Notes under the pieces: generated by a model | The model's database searches: none | Seen by the model: only the letters and a program-made list of their open reading frames with translations | Told to the model about the DNA's origin: nothing | Shown here: piece after piece, positions 1 to 7,334 of the stretch | Position numbering within the stretch: position 1 is the stretch's first letter | How the letters are laid out: each line of letters begins with the position of its first letter | From: an uncultured Tenacibaculum sp. | Lineage (GTDB): Bacteria > Bacteroidota > Bacteroidia > Flavobacteriales > Flavobacteriaceae | DNA length: 64,000 nt | Assembly: GCF_947495995.1 (NCBI RefSeq) | Contig: NZ_CANMAX010000001.1 | Span: forward strand, 434,001-498,000 | Direction: 5' to 3' | Translations under genes and position numbers: made by a program

Positions 1-130
1 TGCCTTGAAAACTCTTAATCCCCATAATTCATTGATTTGTAATATTTTAAATATAGTGATTTTCAATTACTTATAAAAATTGATTTATCTTTCTTAATCT
101 TATATATTTATAAAACCTTAAAAACTAGCC

Positions 131-2425
131 ATGCGAACTTCAACTAAACTCTTCCCGCTACTAATTGTTATCGCTACTGTTTATTGGAGCTTTTCAGATA
201 TGATTCCGAAGTATTCTGAAAGTAAAAAAGAGCCGAAAATTGGTGATTATTCTACTGAAAATGCATTTCAACATTTAAAAAATATTAGTAAAAAACCACA
301 TCACGTAGGAAGAAAAGCACATAAGGAAGTTCAAAATTATCTGGTTAATGAATTAAAAAAAATTGGTTTAAATCCAGAAATTCAAACCAAAACGGTTTTT
401 AATGAAAAATGGAATGCAGGAACAACTATAGAAAATATTATTGCTAAAGTTGATGGAATTTCAAACGGTAAATCTTTAGTTTTATTAAGTCATTACGATA
501 GTAGTCCGCATTCTTCTTTAGGAGCTTCTGATGCTGGTTCTGGGGTAGTAACAATTCTTGAAGGAATAAGAACTTTTTTAGCTAAAAATGAAAAACCTCT
601 TAATGATATTATTGTTGTTTTTTCTGATGCTGAAGAACTAGGTTTATTAGGTGCAAAAGCATTTGTAAATCATCATCCTTTGGCTAAAAACATAGGATTA
701 GTTTTAAATTTTGAAGCAAGAGGAAGCGGCGGTCCGAGTTATATGCTAATGGAAACCAATGGGAAAAACAGCAAATTAATTAAAGGCTTTTTAAAAGCTA
801 ATCCGAAATATCCTGCTGCAAATTCTTTAATGTATAGTGTATATAAGATGCTACCTAACGATACAGATTTAACTGTATTTAGAGAAGATGGAAACATTAA
901 TGGTTTCAATTTTGCTTTTATTGGTGATCATTTCGATTATCATACAGAACAAGATACTTTTGAGAGATTAGATAAAAGAACATTAGTGCATCAACAAGAA
1001 TATTTAATGAGTTTGCTTACCTATTTTTCTAAAGCTGATTTATCAAGTTTCGAAAGTGATGAAGATTATGTTTATGTCAATTTCCCTTTCATTGGTTTAT
1101 TAATTTATCCTTTTACCTGGATTCTTCCTTTATTAATTCTTTCCATAATTTTACTATGCGCTGTAATTACTATCGGAATTAAAAAAAGACGATTAACGAT
1201 AAAAGGAATTGCAAAAGGTTTCATTCCTTTTTTAATTGCCATTGTTGCTTCTGCAGGAGTTGCTATAGGTTTATGGAAATTAATTGTGATTATTCATCCA
1301 CATTATCAAGATATACTTCACGGATTTACCTATAATGGTTATCAATATATTGCTGCTTTTACATTTTTAACATTATGGATTGTTTTCAAAGTATATAATC
1401 TCTTTAAAAATACTAATCCGTTAGACGCTTTAATAGCTCCGATATTTATATGGATCATAATCAATATCCTACTATATAAATATCTACAAGGTGGTGCCTT
1501 TATGATTATTCCAGTAATTATAGCACTTATCGGATTGACTATTTTGATTTTCAGAAAAAAAAGAGCTCCGAAATCTACATTGTTTGCATTGCTATCAATT
1601 CCTTCGATTTACATTTTTGCTCCTTTAATTAAAATGTTTCCAGTTGGATTAGGTTTGAAAAGTTTATTTATTTCTACTCTTTTTATAACGCTTTTAGCCG
1701 GATTATTAATTCCAGTTTTTCAAGAACATAAAAAGAAAAATCTGTGGCAATATGCTTTTGGGTTTTTAGCAATTTTATTTTTCATAGCAGCTACTTTTAA
1801 TAGTAGCTTTTCAGAAGAAAATAAACGTCCAAATAGTTTAGTTTATGTACAGAATTCAGCAGATTCTACTGCCTATTGGGGTACGTATAACAAGACTTTA
1901 GATACTTATACAAAACAAATTTTTGATTCAAATTATGAAGCTGGAGGAATTTCTAATGCAGAAACAAAAAGTAAATATAACACACGTTTCAATTTTTATA
2001 AAAAGGCAGATTTCAAGAATATTTCAACTTCAGAAATTATTATTCAGTTAGATACCATTATTGGTAATGAGCGACATGTGAAATTCAAATTAACTCCAAA
2101 TCGTGACATCAGTAAATATGAAATTTTCAACAATAGTAAACTCTCGTTAAACTGTTTACAGGCTAATTCTGCAATTGTAATTAACAAAGAAATAGAATTA
2201 CGAAAGGGGAATTTACTTGTATATCATATGGGTAATTCTGATGAAGATTTATCTATTAACCTTACTTTTAATAAAGATCAAAAACCTGATTTTACAATTA
2301 ATGAAACTTCTAATGATTTATTAGAGAATCCTATTTTTAATATCGAACCAAGAACAAAAAAAATGATTCCAATGCCTTTTGTAACTAATGATGCGATAAT
2401 TTGCACTAGAAATTTTAGTTTTTAA
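131..2425 (+). CDS. Membrane-bound M28 family zinc aminopeptidase
   Basis: Predicted zinc exopeptidase of family M28, related in architecture to ER metallopeptidase-1/Fxna proteins. An N-terminal membrane segment (about residues 8-25) precedes the peptidase domain (about 45-305). Visible di-zinc site residues are H121 (SHYDS), bridging D134 (SDAGSG), E168 and E169 (SDAEELG), and a late His in the YHTEQD motif. The second half (about 320-555) is a bundle of roughly eight hydrophobic helices, followed by a C-terminal soluble domain of about 200 residues. It probably trims peptides on the periplasmic face of the inner membrane. The ATG start gives the expected membrane anchor. The gene stands alone, 57 bp before tatA. 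The family call is secure; the substrate is unknown. Confidence 0.88.
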   Translation: MRTSTKLFPLLIVIATVYWSFSDMIPKYSESKKEPKIGDYSTENAFQHLKNISKKPHHVGRKAHKEVQNYLVNELKKIGLNPEIQTKTVFNEKWNAGTTIENIIAKVDGISNGKSLVLLSHYDSSPHSSLGASDAGSGVVTILEGIRTFLAKNEKPLNDIIVVFSDAEELGLLGAKAFVNHHPLAKNIGLVLNFEARGSGGPSYMLMETNGKNSKLIKGFLKANPKYPAANSLMYSVYKMLPNDTDLTVFREDGNINGFNFAFIGDHFDYHTEQDTFERLDKRTLVHQQEYLMSLLTYFSKADLSSFESDEDYVYVNFPFIGLLIYPFTWILPLLILSIILLCAVITIGIKKRRLTIKGIAKGFIPFLIAIVASAGVAIGLWKLIVIIHPHYQDILHGFTYNGYQYIAAFTFLTLWIVFKVYNLFKNTNPLDALIAPIFIWIIINILLYKYLQGGAFMIIPVIIALIGLTILIFRKKRAPKSTLFALLSIPSIYIFAPLIKMFPVGLGLKSLFISTLFITLLAGLLIPVFQEHKKKNLWQYAFGFLAILFFIAATFNSSFSEENKRPNSLVYVQNSADSTAYWGTYNKTLDTYTKQIFDSNYEAGGISNAETKSKYNTRFNFYKKADFKNISTSEIIIQLDTIIGNERHVKFKLTPNRDISKYEIFNNSKLSLNCLQANSAIVINKEIELRKGNLLVYHMGNSDEDLSINLTFNKDQKPDFTINETSNDLLENPIFNIEPRTKKMIPMPFVTNDAIICTRNFSF

Positions 2426-2469
2426 CAAAAACACCATACAAATTAGAAATCATAAATCAGTTTATTAGT

Positions 2470-2477
2470 TATCTTTG
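2470..2477 (+). promoter_or_regulatory. -7 promoter element of tatA
   Basis: TATCTTTG matches the Bacteroidota -7 consensus TAnnTTTG exactly. Its last base lies only 5 nt before the tatA ATG at 2483, so the transcript would begin at or within a few bases of the start codon (leaderless or nearly so). The element is seen; its use is inferred. Confidence 0.55.
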
Positions 2478-2482
2478 CGCCC

Positions 2483-2764
2483 ATGGAAATACCTTTTTTA
2501 TTTATCGGAGGACCTGAGATTTTTGTTATCATGATTATTGTTGTGGTCGTTTTTGGTGCAGACAAAATTCCTGAAATCGCTAGAGGTTTAGGAAAAGGAA
2601 TTCGCCAAGTAAAAGACGCTACCAACGATATTAAAAGAGAAATCAATGAAAGTGCTCAAAAACAAGGTATCGATACAGAAGTAGTTTCTGATATCAATAA
2701 AGAAGTTAATGAAGTTAAAGACAATTTAGATGATTTAACTGGTCCTATAAAAAGGAATATGTAA
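2483..2764 (+). CDS. tatA: Sec-independent protein translocase subunit TatA/E
   Basis: Small subunit of the twin-arginine translocase, which oligomerises to let folded proteins cross the inner membrane. The 93-residue protein has the canonical layout: a hydrophobic N-terminal helix (about 8-24), an FG hinge (VVFGADKIPE), an amphipathic helix (GLGKGIRQVKDA) and a charged, disordered tail. Length and motifs fit the TatA/TatE family. No tatC is adjacent, so the rest of the translocase is encoded elsewhere. The gene sits immediately behind a strong -7 element, suggesting separate transcription from the upstream peptidase. Only the antisense strand carries a competing ORF, which is a shadow. Confidence 0.93.
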   Translation: MEIPFLFIGGPEIFVIMIIVVVVFGADKIPEIARGLGKGIRQVKDATNDIKREINESAQKQGIDTEVVSDINKEVNEVKDNLDDLTGPIKRNM

Positions 2765-2767
2765 TTA

Positions 2768-3409
2768 TTATTTAACTCTACTTATAGTTAATCCGTCTCG
2801 TATTGGTAATAACACAGTTTCTACTCTTTCATCAGTAGCTAATAAACTGTTATATTCTAAAAGCATTTTAGTATCAATATCTTTCGGATTTAATTCTTCT
2901 ACCACCTTTCCACTCCAAAGTACGTTATCAGATAAAATAATTCCTCCTTTATTCATCTTGTTAATGATAAGATTGAAATAATTTGGATAATTTGATTTAT
3001 CTGCATCGATAAAAACTAAATCGAACTTTTCATCTATTGTAGGAATAATGTCAATTGCATTTCCAATAAATTGTTTGATTTGATTACTGTATTCAGATTT
3101 TTCAAAATACTTTACTTGTAATTCTTCTAACTCTTCATTTTTATCGATTGTGTACAACACTCCATCTTCTTTTAAACCTTCGGCTAAACACAATGCAGAA
3201 TAACCTGTATAAGTTCCGATCTCTAAAATATTTTTAGGAGCGATTAATTTAGAAATCATCGATAAAACTCGACCTTGAAATGCACCACTTAACATTCTCG
3301 GATTTAAAACTTTTTGCCAAGTTTCTCTACTTAACTCTTGAAGTAACTGAGGTTCTTTTTGAGAATGTTCAACAACGTAATCGTCTATTTTCTGTGGTAA
3401 AAAGTGCAT
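2768..3409 (-). CDS. SAM-dependent O-methyltransferase (class I, caffeoyl-CoA OMT type)
   Basis: Predicted S-adenosylmethionine-dependent O-methyltransferase of 213 residues, the normal length for the bacterial family. The Rossmann-fold SAM site is visible as ILEIGTYTGYSALCLAEG (about residues 59-76), followed by the acidic motif YTIDKNEE. The metal/catalytic region FDLVFIDADKSNYPNY and the downstream DNVLWSGKV are typical of the catechol/caffeoyl-CoA O-methyltransferase group. The in vivo acceptor is unknown; bacterial members methylate small catechols, flavonoid-like compounds or tRNA-related substrates. It converges on tatA with only 3 bp between stop codons and is separated from the sigma-factor operon behind it by tandem terminators. 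Confidence 0.88.
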   Translation of the reverse strand: MHFLPQKIDDYVVEHSQKEPQLLQELSRETWQKVLNPRMLSGAFQGRVLSMISKLIAPKNILEIGTYTGYSALCLAEGLKEDGVLYTIDKNEELEELQVKYFEKSEYSNQIKQFIGNAIDIIPTIDEKFDLVFIDADKSNYPNYFNLIINKMNKGGIILSDNVLWSGKVVEELNPKDIDTKMLLEYNSLLATDERVETVLLPIRDGLTISRVK

Positions 3410-3435
3410 GAATATTTTTTGGCAAAAATATAAAA

Positions 3436-3465
3436 AACGGAATTCACATTGGTGTAAATTCCGTT
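3436..3465 (-). terminator. Terminator downstream of the anti-sigma-like gene (second of two)
   Basis: Inverted repeat AACGGAATT/AATTCCGTT (3436-3444 with 3457-3465). On the minus strand it is followed by a T-rich run, as expected for factor-independent termination. Confidence 0.7.
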
Positions 3466-3488
3466 CAATCTAACAAAAAATCAAAAAA

Positions 3489-3505
3489 CGGTTTATTAAA
3501 AACCG
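3489..3505 (-). terminator. Terminator downstream of the anti-sigma-like gene (first of two)
   Basis: CGGTTT/AAACCG hairpin immediately after the stop of the 3512-3778 gene, followed on the minus strand by TTTTTT. Together with the hairpin at 3436-3465 it forms a tandem terminator isolating the methyltransferase gene. Confidence 0.6.
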
Positions 3506-3511
3506 AAATCT

Positions 3512-3778
3512 TTAAGAAGACATTTGCTCCTTTAATTTTTCCTTTAGTAATTCCTTATCATTTTCAGTCATACAGTGAACTTCTCCTTTGCAGTCCATTG
3601 CTTTTCCTTTAAAAATGTCCGTCAACGTCACATTTTGTTTTGTGTACTTTGCACATTTTTTACAAAATGCTATATGTAACTGAAGCTTTACCCTCTCAAA
3701 GAAAGTAGACTCATTATACTGAGATTTGTTACAAATCTCATTAGCTTCTTTGCATGTGATTTTTAAAAATTTAAACAT
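3512..3778 (-). CDS. Small zinc-finger anti-sigma-factor-like protein
   Basis: An 88-residue cytoplasmic protein encoded 4 bp after the ECF sigma-factor gene and surely co-transcribed with it. The segment LHIAFCKKCAKYT contains an H-x3-C-x2-C arrangement, the hallmark of ZAS-type anti-sigma domains, preceded by an acidic/aromatic helix as in that fold. There is no transmembrane helix, so it would be a soluble anti-sigma factor that could sense redox state or metal through the Cys/His cluster. A second pair of Cys residues (MDCKGEVHC) near the C-terminus may add to metal binding. Function is inferred from motif and position. Confidence 0.7.
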   Translation of the reverse strand: MFKFLKITCKEANEICNKSQYNESTFFERVKLQLHIAFCKKCAKYTKQNVTLTDIFKGKAMDCKGEVHCMTENDKELLKEKLKEQMSS

Positions 3779-3782
3779 CTTT

Positions 3783-4337
3783 TTATTTATTAAACCAATT
3801 TTTCTCCATACAACTTCTCAACTGTGTTCTCGCTCTATGGATTATTACCCATAAGTTGGACGGAGTAATATCTAGCTCCTTACAAATTTCTTCAGTTTCA
3901 AATTCTTGTATAGTTTTCATTCTAAAAACTATAGCATATTTTTCAGGAAGATTATCGATACAACGATCAATTTGCGTCTTTAATTCTTCGTTCTCTATAT
4001 TCTTTTCTGCTTCGCTGCTCCACGATTGTGGTACGCGTTCTTCAATCCAGTTTCCTTCATTTTCGCCATCTTCATAAAAGCTCATACGCACTTCTGCCTG
4101 TCCTTTCTTAGAGTTGATTTTTCTATAGTAATCTATAATCTTTCTCTTCAAAATAGAAATTAACCAAGTACGCTCGGTAGACTTACCTTCGAAATTTTTA
4201 GCTGAACGTAATCCTGCAAAAAAAGTTTCTTGAACCAAGTCTTTAGCTGTATCGCTACTATTTACTCTAACTACTGCATAATTATATAAATAATCTGAGT
4301 AGCTATCTATCCATTTATCTGGATTTAAGGTATGCAT
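3783..4337 (-). CDS. ECF-type sigma-70 family RNA polymerase sigma factor
   Basis: Extracytoplasmic-function sigma factor that would direct RNA polymerase to a small stress regulon. Region 2 is visible near the N-terminus (DTAKDLVQETFFAGL, then RTWLISILKRKIIDYYRK for -10 recognition). Region 4 lies in the C-terminal third (LPEKYAIVFRMK...ITPSNLWVIIHRARTQLR), including the helix-turn-helix. The ATG at 4337 is used; the reading frame remains open to a GTG at 4355, which would add six residues. It lies between an NTF2-like exported protein and the anti-sigma-like gene, giving a compact three-gene unit, most likely autoregulated. Confidence 0.88.
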   Translation of the reverse strand: MHTLNPDKWIDSYSDYLYNYAVVRVNSSDTAKDLVQETFFAGLRSAKNFEGKSTERTWLISILKRKIIDYYRKINSKKGQAEVRMSFYEDGENEGNWIEERVPQSWSSEAEKNIENEELKTQIDRCIDNLPEKYAIVFRMKTIQEFETEEICKELDITPSNLWVIIHRARTQLRSCMEKNWFNK

Positions 4338-4370
4338 GTTACTTACTTTATCCACGGGGTTAAATATACA

Positions 4371-4850
4371 TTAATTTTTCTCTCCAGTTACTTTGCAATT
4401 TTCTCTTCTCCTCATATCCACTAAATATATTATTTCCCAAGTTCCGTTGTTGTTGAACAGTTGAAATGAGTTCGCTCCACAATGACTAAAATTTCCATTA
4501 TAATAGAACTCATAAGGTGTCCAAACAGAAGCTAAATTTCCATCAACTTTTATGGTGTAGGATAATAGTTTTTCAAAATACGTGTCAGAAGCTTTCTTAC
4601 TAGCTATCGTTTTTAATAGTTTTTCTCTGGTTTCACTTACCAAAATATTCTTTCCTGTTTTGTTTGTAAAAGTCGTTTGAATTTTTATCTCTTTATGTAA
4701 AGTTTTACGCACCAAACTTGAGTCACCTTTATGTAGCCCGTCAAAAAAAAGCGATATCATTTCTTTAATTTTCTGGTCTTCAGAACTTTCTTGAGAAAAA
4801 ACAGTGAATGAAATAAATGTAAAAACAATTAGAAAAGAAAACTTATACAT
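4371..4850 (-). CDS. Exported NTF2-like (SnoaL-type fold) protein
   Basis: A 159-residue protein with an N-terminal signal peptide (about 1-19, ending FSQ). The mature part resembles the nuclear transport factor 2-like fold: the helix IKEMISLFFDGLHKGDSSLVRKTL is followed by strands ending in GTWEIIYLVDMRRR. Many members are binding scaffolds without catalytic activity, so no reaction is assigned. It is the first gene of the run leading into the ECF sigma factor. That position suggests it could be part of the sensed envelope function, but this is inference. Confidence 0.7.
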   Translation of the reverse strand: MYKFSFLIVFTFISFTVFSQESSEDQKIKEMISLFFDGLHKGDSSLVRKTLHKEIKIQTTFTNKTGKNILVSETREKLLKTIASKKASDTYFEKLLSYTIKVDGNLASVWTPYEFYYNGNFSHCGANSFQLFNNNGTWEIIYLVDMRRRENCKVTGEKN

Positions 4851-4965
4851 GTTCGTATTTTATGTAAAACTAACAAAAAAGAAACTATCAAAATCAAATT
4901 AACACAATATTAACGAGTTTGCGGTATTTTGTATATTTTTACTCCATATTTATAACAAATCACAC

Positions 4966-5784
4966 ATGTCTGTAGCTAAAAAACAATATAAGAGAATCAC
5001 GGTGAAGTCGTTGATTGAAATGAAAAGTAACAATGAAAAAATTTCAATGTTAACTGCCTACGATTATACAATGGCAAAAATAGTTGATGGTGCTGGAATT
5101 GATGTTATTTTAGTTGGAGATTCTGCATCTAATGTAATGGCAGGACACGAAACTACTTTACCGATTACTTTAGATCAAATGATTTATCATGCTAGTTCTG
5201 TAATTCGTGCTATAGATCGTTGTTTAGTAGTGGTTGATTTACCTTTCGGAACATACCAAGGAAACTCTAAACATGCATTAGATTCTGCTATTAGAATTAT
5301 GAAAGAAACTGGCGGACACGCTGTGAAACTTGAAGGTGGTAGTGAAATTTCTGAATCTATTTCTAGAATTTTAACTGCTGGTATTCCTGTAATGGGACAT
5401 TTAGGTTTAACTCCGCAATCTATTTATAAATTCGGAACTTATACTGTTAGAGCTAAAGAAGAAGCTGAGGCTAAAAAATTAAAAGAAGACGCTAAATTAC
5501 TAGAAGAATTAGGTTGTTTTGCTTTAGTTTTAGAGAAAGTTCCTGCAAAATTAGCTCAAGAAGTTGCTGAAAGTTTATCTATTCCTGTAATTGGAATTGG
5601 TGCTGGAAGTGGTGTAGACGGACAAGTACTTGTAATGCACGATATGTTAGGAATGACTCATGAATTTAATCCTCGTTTTTTACGTAGATATTTAGATTTA
5701 CATACAGAAATGACCAATGCTTTTAAACAATACATTAGCGATGTTAAAAGTCTGGATTTCCCTAACGAAAACGAGCAGTATTAA
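4966..5784 (+). CDS. panB: 3-methyl-2-oxobutanoate hydroxymethyltransferase
   Basis: Ketopantoate hydroxymethyltransferase, first committed step of pantothenate (vitamin B5/CoA) synthesis. It adds a hydroxymethyl group from 5,10-methylenetetrahydrofolate to alpha-ketoisovalerate. The 272-residue length is normal. Recognisable motifs are [47 protein letters not shown] and VIGIGAG, which include the Mg-binding Asp of GDS and the active-site Glu/His residues. It is followed after 3 bp by the RDD-protein gene, so the two are probably co-transcribed. No panC is next to it. Confidence 0.96.
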   Translation: MSVAKKQYKRITVKSLIEMKSNNEKISMLTAYDYTMAKIVDGAGIDVILVGDSASNVMAGHETTLPITLDQMIYHASSVIRAIDRCLVVVDLPFGTYQGNSKHALDSAIRIMKETGGHAVKLEGGSEISESISRILTAGIPVMGHLGLTPQSIYKFGTYTVRAKEEAEAKKLKEDAKLLEELGCFALVLEKVPAKLAQEVAESLSIPVIGIGAGSGVDGQVLVMHDMLGMTHEFNPRFLRRYLDLHTEMTNAFKQYISDVKSLDFPNENEQY

Positions 5785-5787
5785 TTT

Positions 5788-6183
5788 ATGGCAAATAAGA
5801 ATTATCCAGATATTCCTACACGAATAAAAGCTGTTACTATAGACACTATTGTTTTAGTAGTTTTTTTGTTAGGAGCGTCAGATGTTTTTTCTAATCAAGA
5901 AAACCCTGAAATTCTTTATAAAATAATCACTTTTATCTCTATTTTTTTGCTTTACGATCCTGTAATGGTTTCACTATTTGGTGCTACGATCGGTCATCGT
6001 TTTTGTAAAATAGAAGTACAAGATGAAAGTAGTGGAAAGAAAATCAATTTTATTAAAGCTCTAATACGTTTTGTTACTAAAGCTTTTTTAGGATGGTTTT
6101 CTCTTTTATCTATAGCTAATAGCCCTAAAAAACAAGCAATACATGATTCAATAGTTAATTCTGTTGTTGTAACCTTTGACTAG
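5788..6183 (+). CDS. RDD family membrane protein
   Basis: A 131-residue integral membrane protein of the RDD family, named for Arg-Asp-Asp residues in helix 1 (here RIKAVTIDTIVL retains R and one D). Helices are predicted at about 15-33, 45-62 and 96-113. The family-typical motif GATIGHRFCKIEVQDESSGKKI joins helices 2 and 3. RDD proteins are widespread; some are reported to act in ion transport or export, but most are uncharacterised. It lies 3 bp after panB and 9 bp before the dehydrogenase, so it is likely the middle gene of a three-gene unit. Confidence 0.82.
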   Translation: MANKNYPDIPTRIKAVTIDTIVLVVFLLGASDVFSNQENPEILYKIITFISIFLLYDPVMVSLFGATIGHRFCKIEVQDESSGKKINFIKALIRFVTKAFLGWFSLLSIANSPKKQAIHDSIVNSVVVTFD

Positions 6184-6192
6184 ACTTTTTAA

Positions 6193-7131
6193 ATGAAAAT
6201 ACTCCATTTAGATACCAATCACGATTTAATGATTCAACAGTTAACCGAATTAGGTTACGAAAATCATGAAGATTATACTTCTTCTAAAGAAGAAATCGAA
6301 GTTAAAATTCATAATTACGATGGTTTTATAATTCGAAGTCGTTTTACTATTGACAAACAATTTTTAGATAAAGCAACAAATCTAAAATTCATTGGTCGTG
6401 TTGGAGCTGGATTAGAAAATATTGATTGTGATTATGCCATTTCAAAAGGTATTCAACTTATTTCTGCTCCTGAAGGAAATCGAAATGCTGTAGGTGAACA
6501 TGCATTAGGAATGCTTTTATCTTTATTCAACAAACTAAATAAAGCCGATCAAGAAGTACGTTCAGGAAAATGGCTTCGTGAAGAAAATAGAGGAATAGAA
6601 CTCGACGGTAAAACAGTTGGACTTATTGGTTATGGTAACATGGGAAATGCTTTTGCTAAAAAACTTCGTGGTTTTGATGTTGAGGTACTTTGTTACGATA
6701 TTAAGGATGGACTTGGTAATGAAAATTGTAAACAAGTTTCTTTACAAGAACTTCAAGAAAAAGCTGATGTATTAAGTTTACATACACCACAAACAGAATT
6801 GACCATCAATATGGTTAATGAAGAGTTCATTAATAACTTTAAAAAACCGTTCTGGTTAATTAATACTGCTAGAGGAAAATCTGTAGTTACCAAAGATTTA
6901 GTTTCCGCTTTAGAAAGTGGTAAAATTTTAGGTGCTGGTTTAGATGTATTAGAATACGAAAAAAAATCTTTTGAAAACTTATTTACTGAAAGTAATATTC
7001 CTGAAGCTTTTCAATATATTATAAATTCTGAAAAAGTATTACTCTCTCCACATGTTGCGGGTTGGACAGTAGAAAGCAAAATAAAATTGGCGCAAACTAT
7101 TGTAGATAAGATAAAAAAGTATCATTCTTAA
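6193..7131 (+). CDS. D-isomer-specific 2-hydroxyacid dehydrogenase (phosphoglycerate dehydrogenase-like)
   Basis: NAD(P)-dependent oxidoreductase of 312 residues from the D-2-hydroxyacid dehydrogenase family. The N-terminal substrate domain carries IIRSRFTID and FIGRVGAGLENID. The nucleotide-binding domain has GKTVGLIGYGNMG (GxGxxG) with an acidic residue in CYDIKD favouring NAD. Catalytic Arg is in NTARGKSV, Glu in LDVLEYE, and His in LSPHVAGWT. It lacks the C-terminal ACT domain of long PGDH, matching the short type. Serine biosynthesis is possible, but glyoxylate or hydroxypyruvate reduction cannot be excluded. Confidence 0.87.
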   Translation: MKILHLDTNHDLMIQQLTELGYENHEDYTSSKEEIEVKIHNYDGFIIRSRFTIDKQFLDKATNLKFIGRVGAGLENIDCDYAISKGIQLISAPEGNRNAVGEHALGMLLSLFNKLNKADQEVRSGKWLREENRGIELDGKTVGLIGYGNMGNAFAKKLRGFDVEVLCYDIKDGLGNENCKQVSLQELQEKADVLSLHTPQTELTINMVNEEFINNFKKPFWLINTARGKSVVTKDLVSALESGKILGAGLDVLEYEKKSFENLFTESNIPEAFQYIINSEKVLLSPHVAGWTVESKIKLAQTIVDKIKKYHS

Positions 7132-7334
7132 ACTTCAACTTTTAATATCTTAAAACAGTTATTCTCAAAATAACTGAATACAACTTTAGCAATAAGTTGT
7201 GATTTTTTGACCCCCTAAATTAACACAGTTATTAACCTAGGTTATTAATTCTTAATTATTTAATGAAGCTAAACAATAATTAGCTTCTACCTCCGTATAC
7301 CAATATATCAATTTAAAACCTCAAATTTTTAAAA
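7132..7334. promoter_or_regulatory. Control region upstream of the GH16 gene
   Basis: This 203 bp stretch has no gene. It holds a hairpin CAGTTATT/AATAACTG (7156-7176), a weak terminator candidate without a T-run, a CCCCCTAA motif at 7211-7218, and a 12-bp perfect palindrome TAACCTAGGTTA at 7233-7244. The palindrome could be an operator for polysaccharide-dependent control; that is inference. Confidence 0.4.

Noticed and set aside
2443..2646. Minus-strand open frame opposite tatA
   Set aside because: It is the mirror of a strong TatA gene with clear motifs and has no homology-like features.
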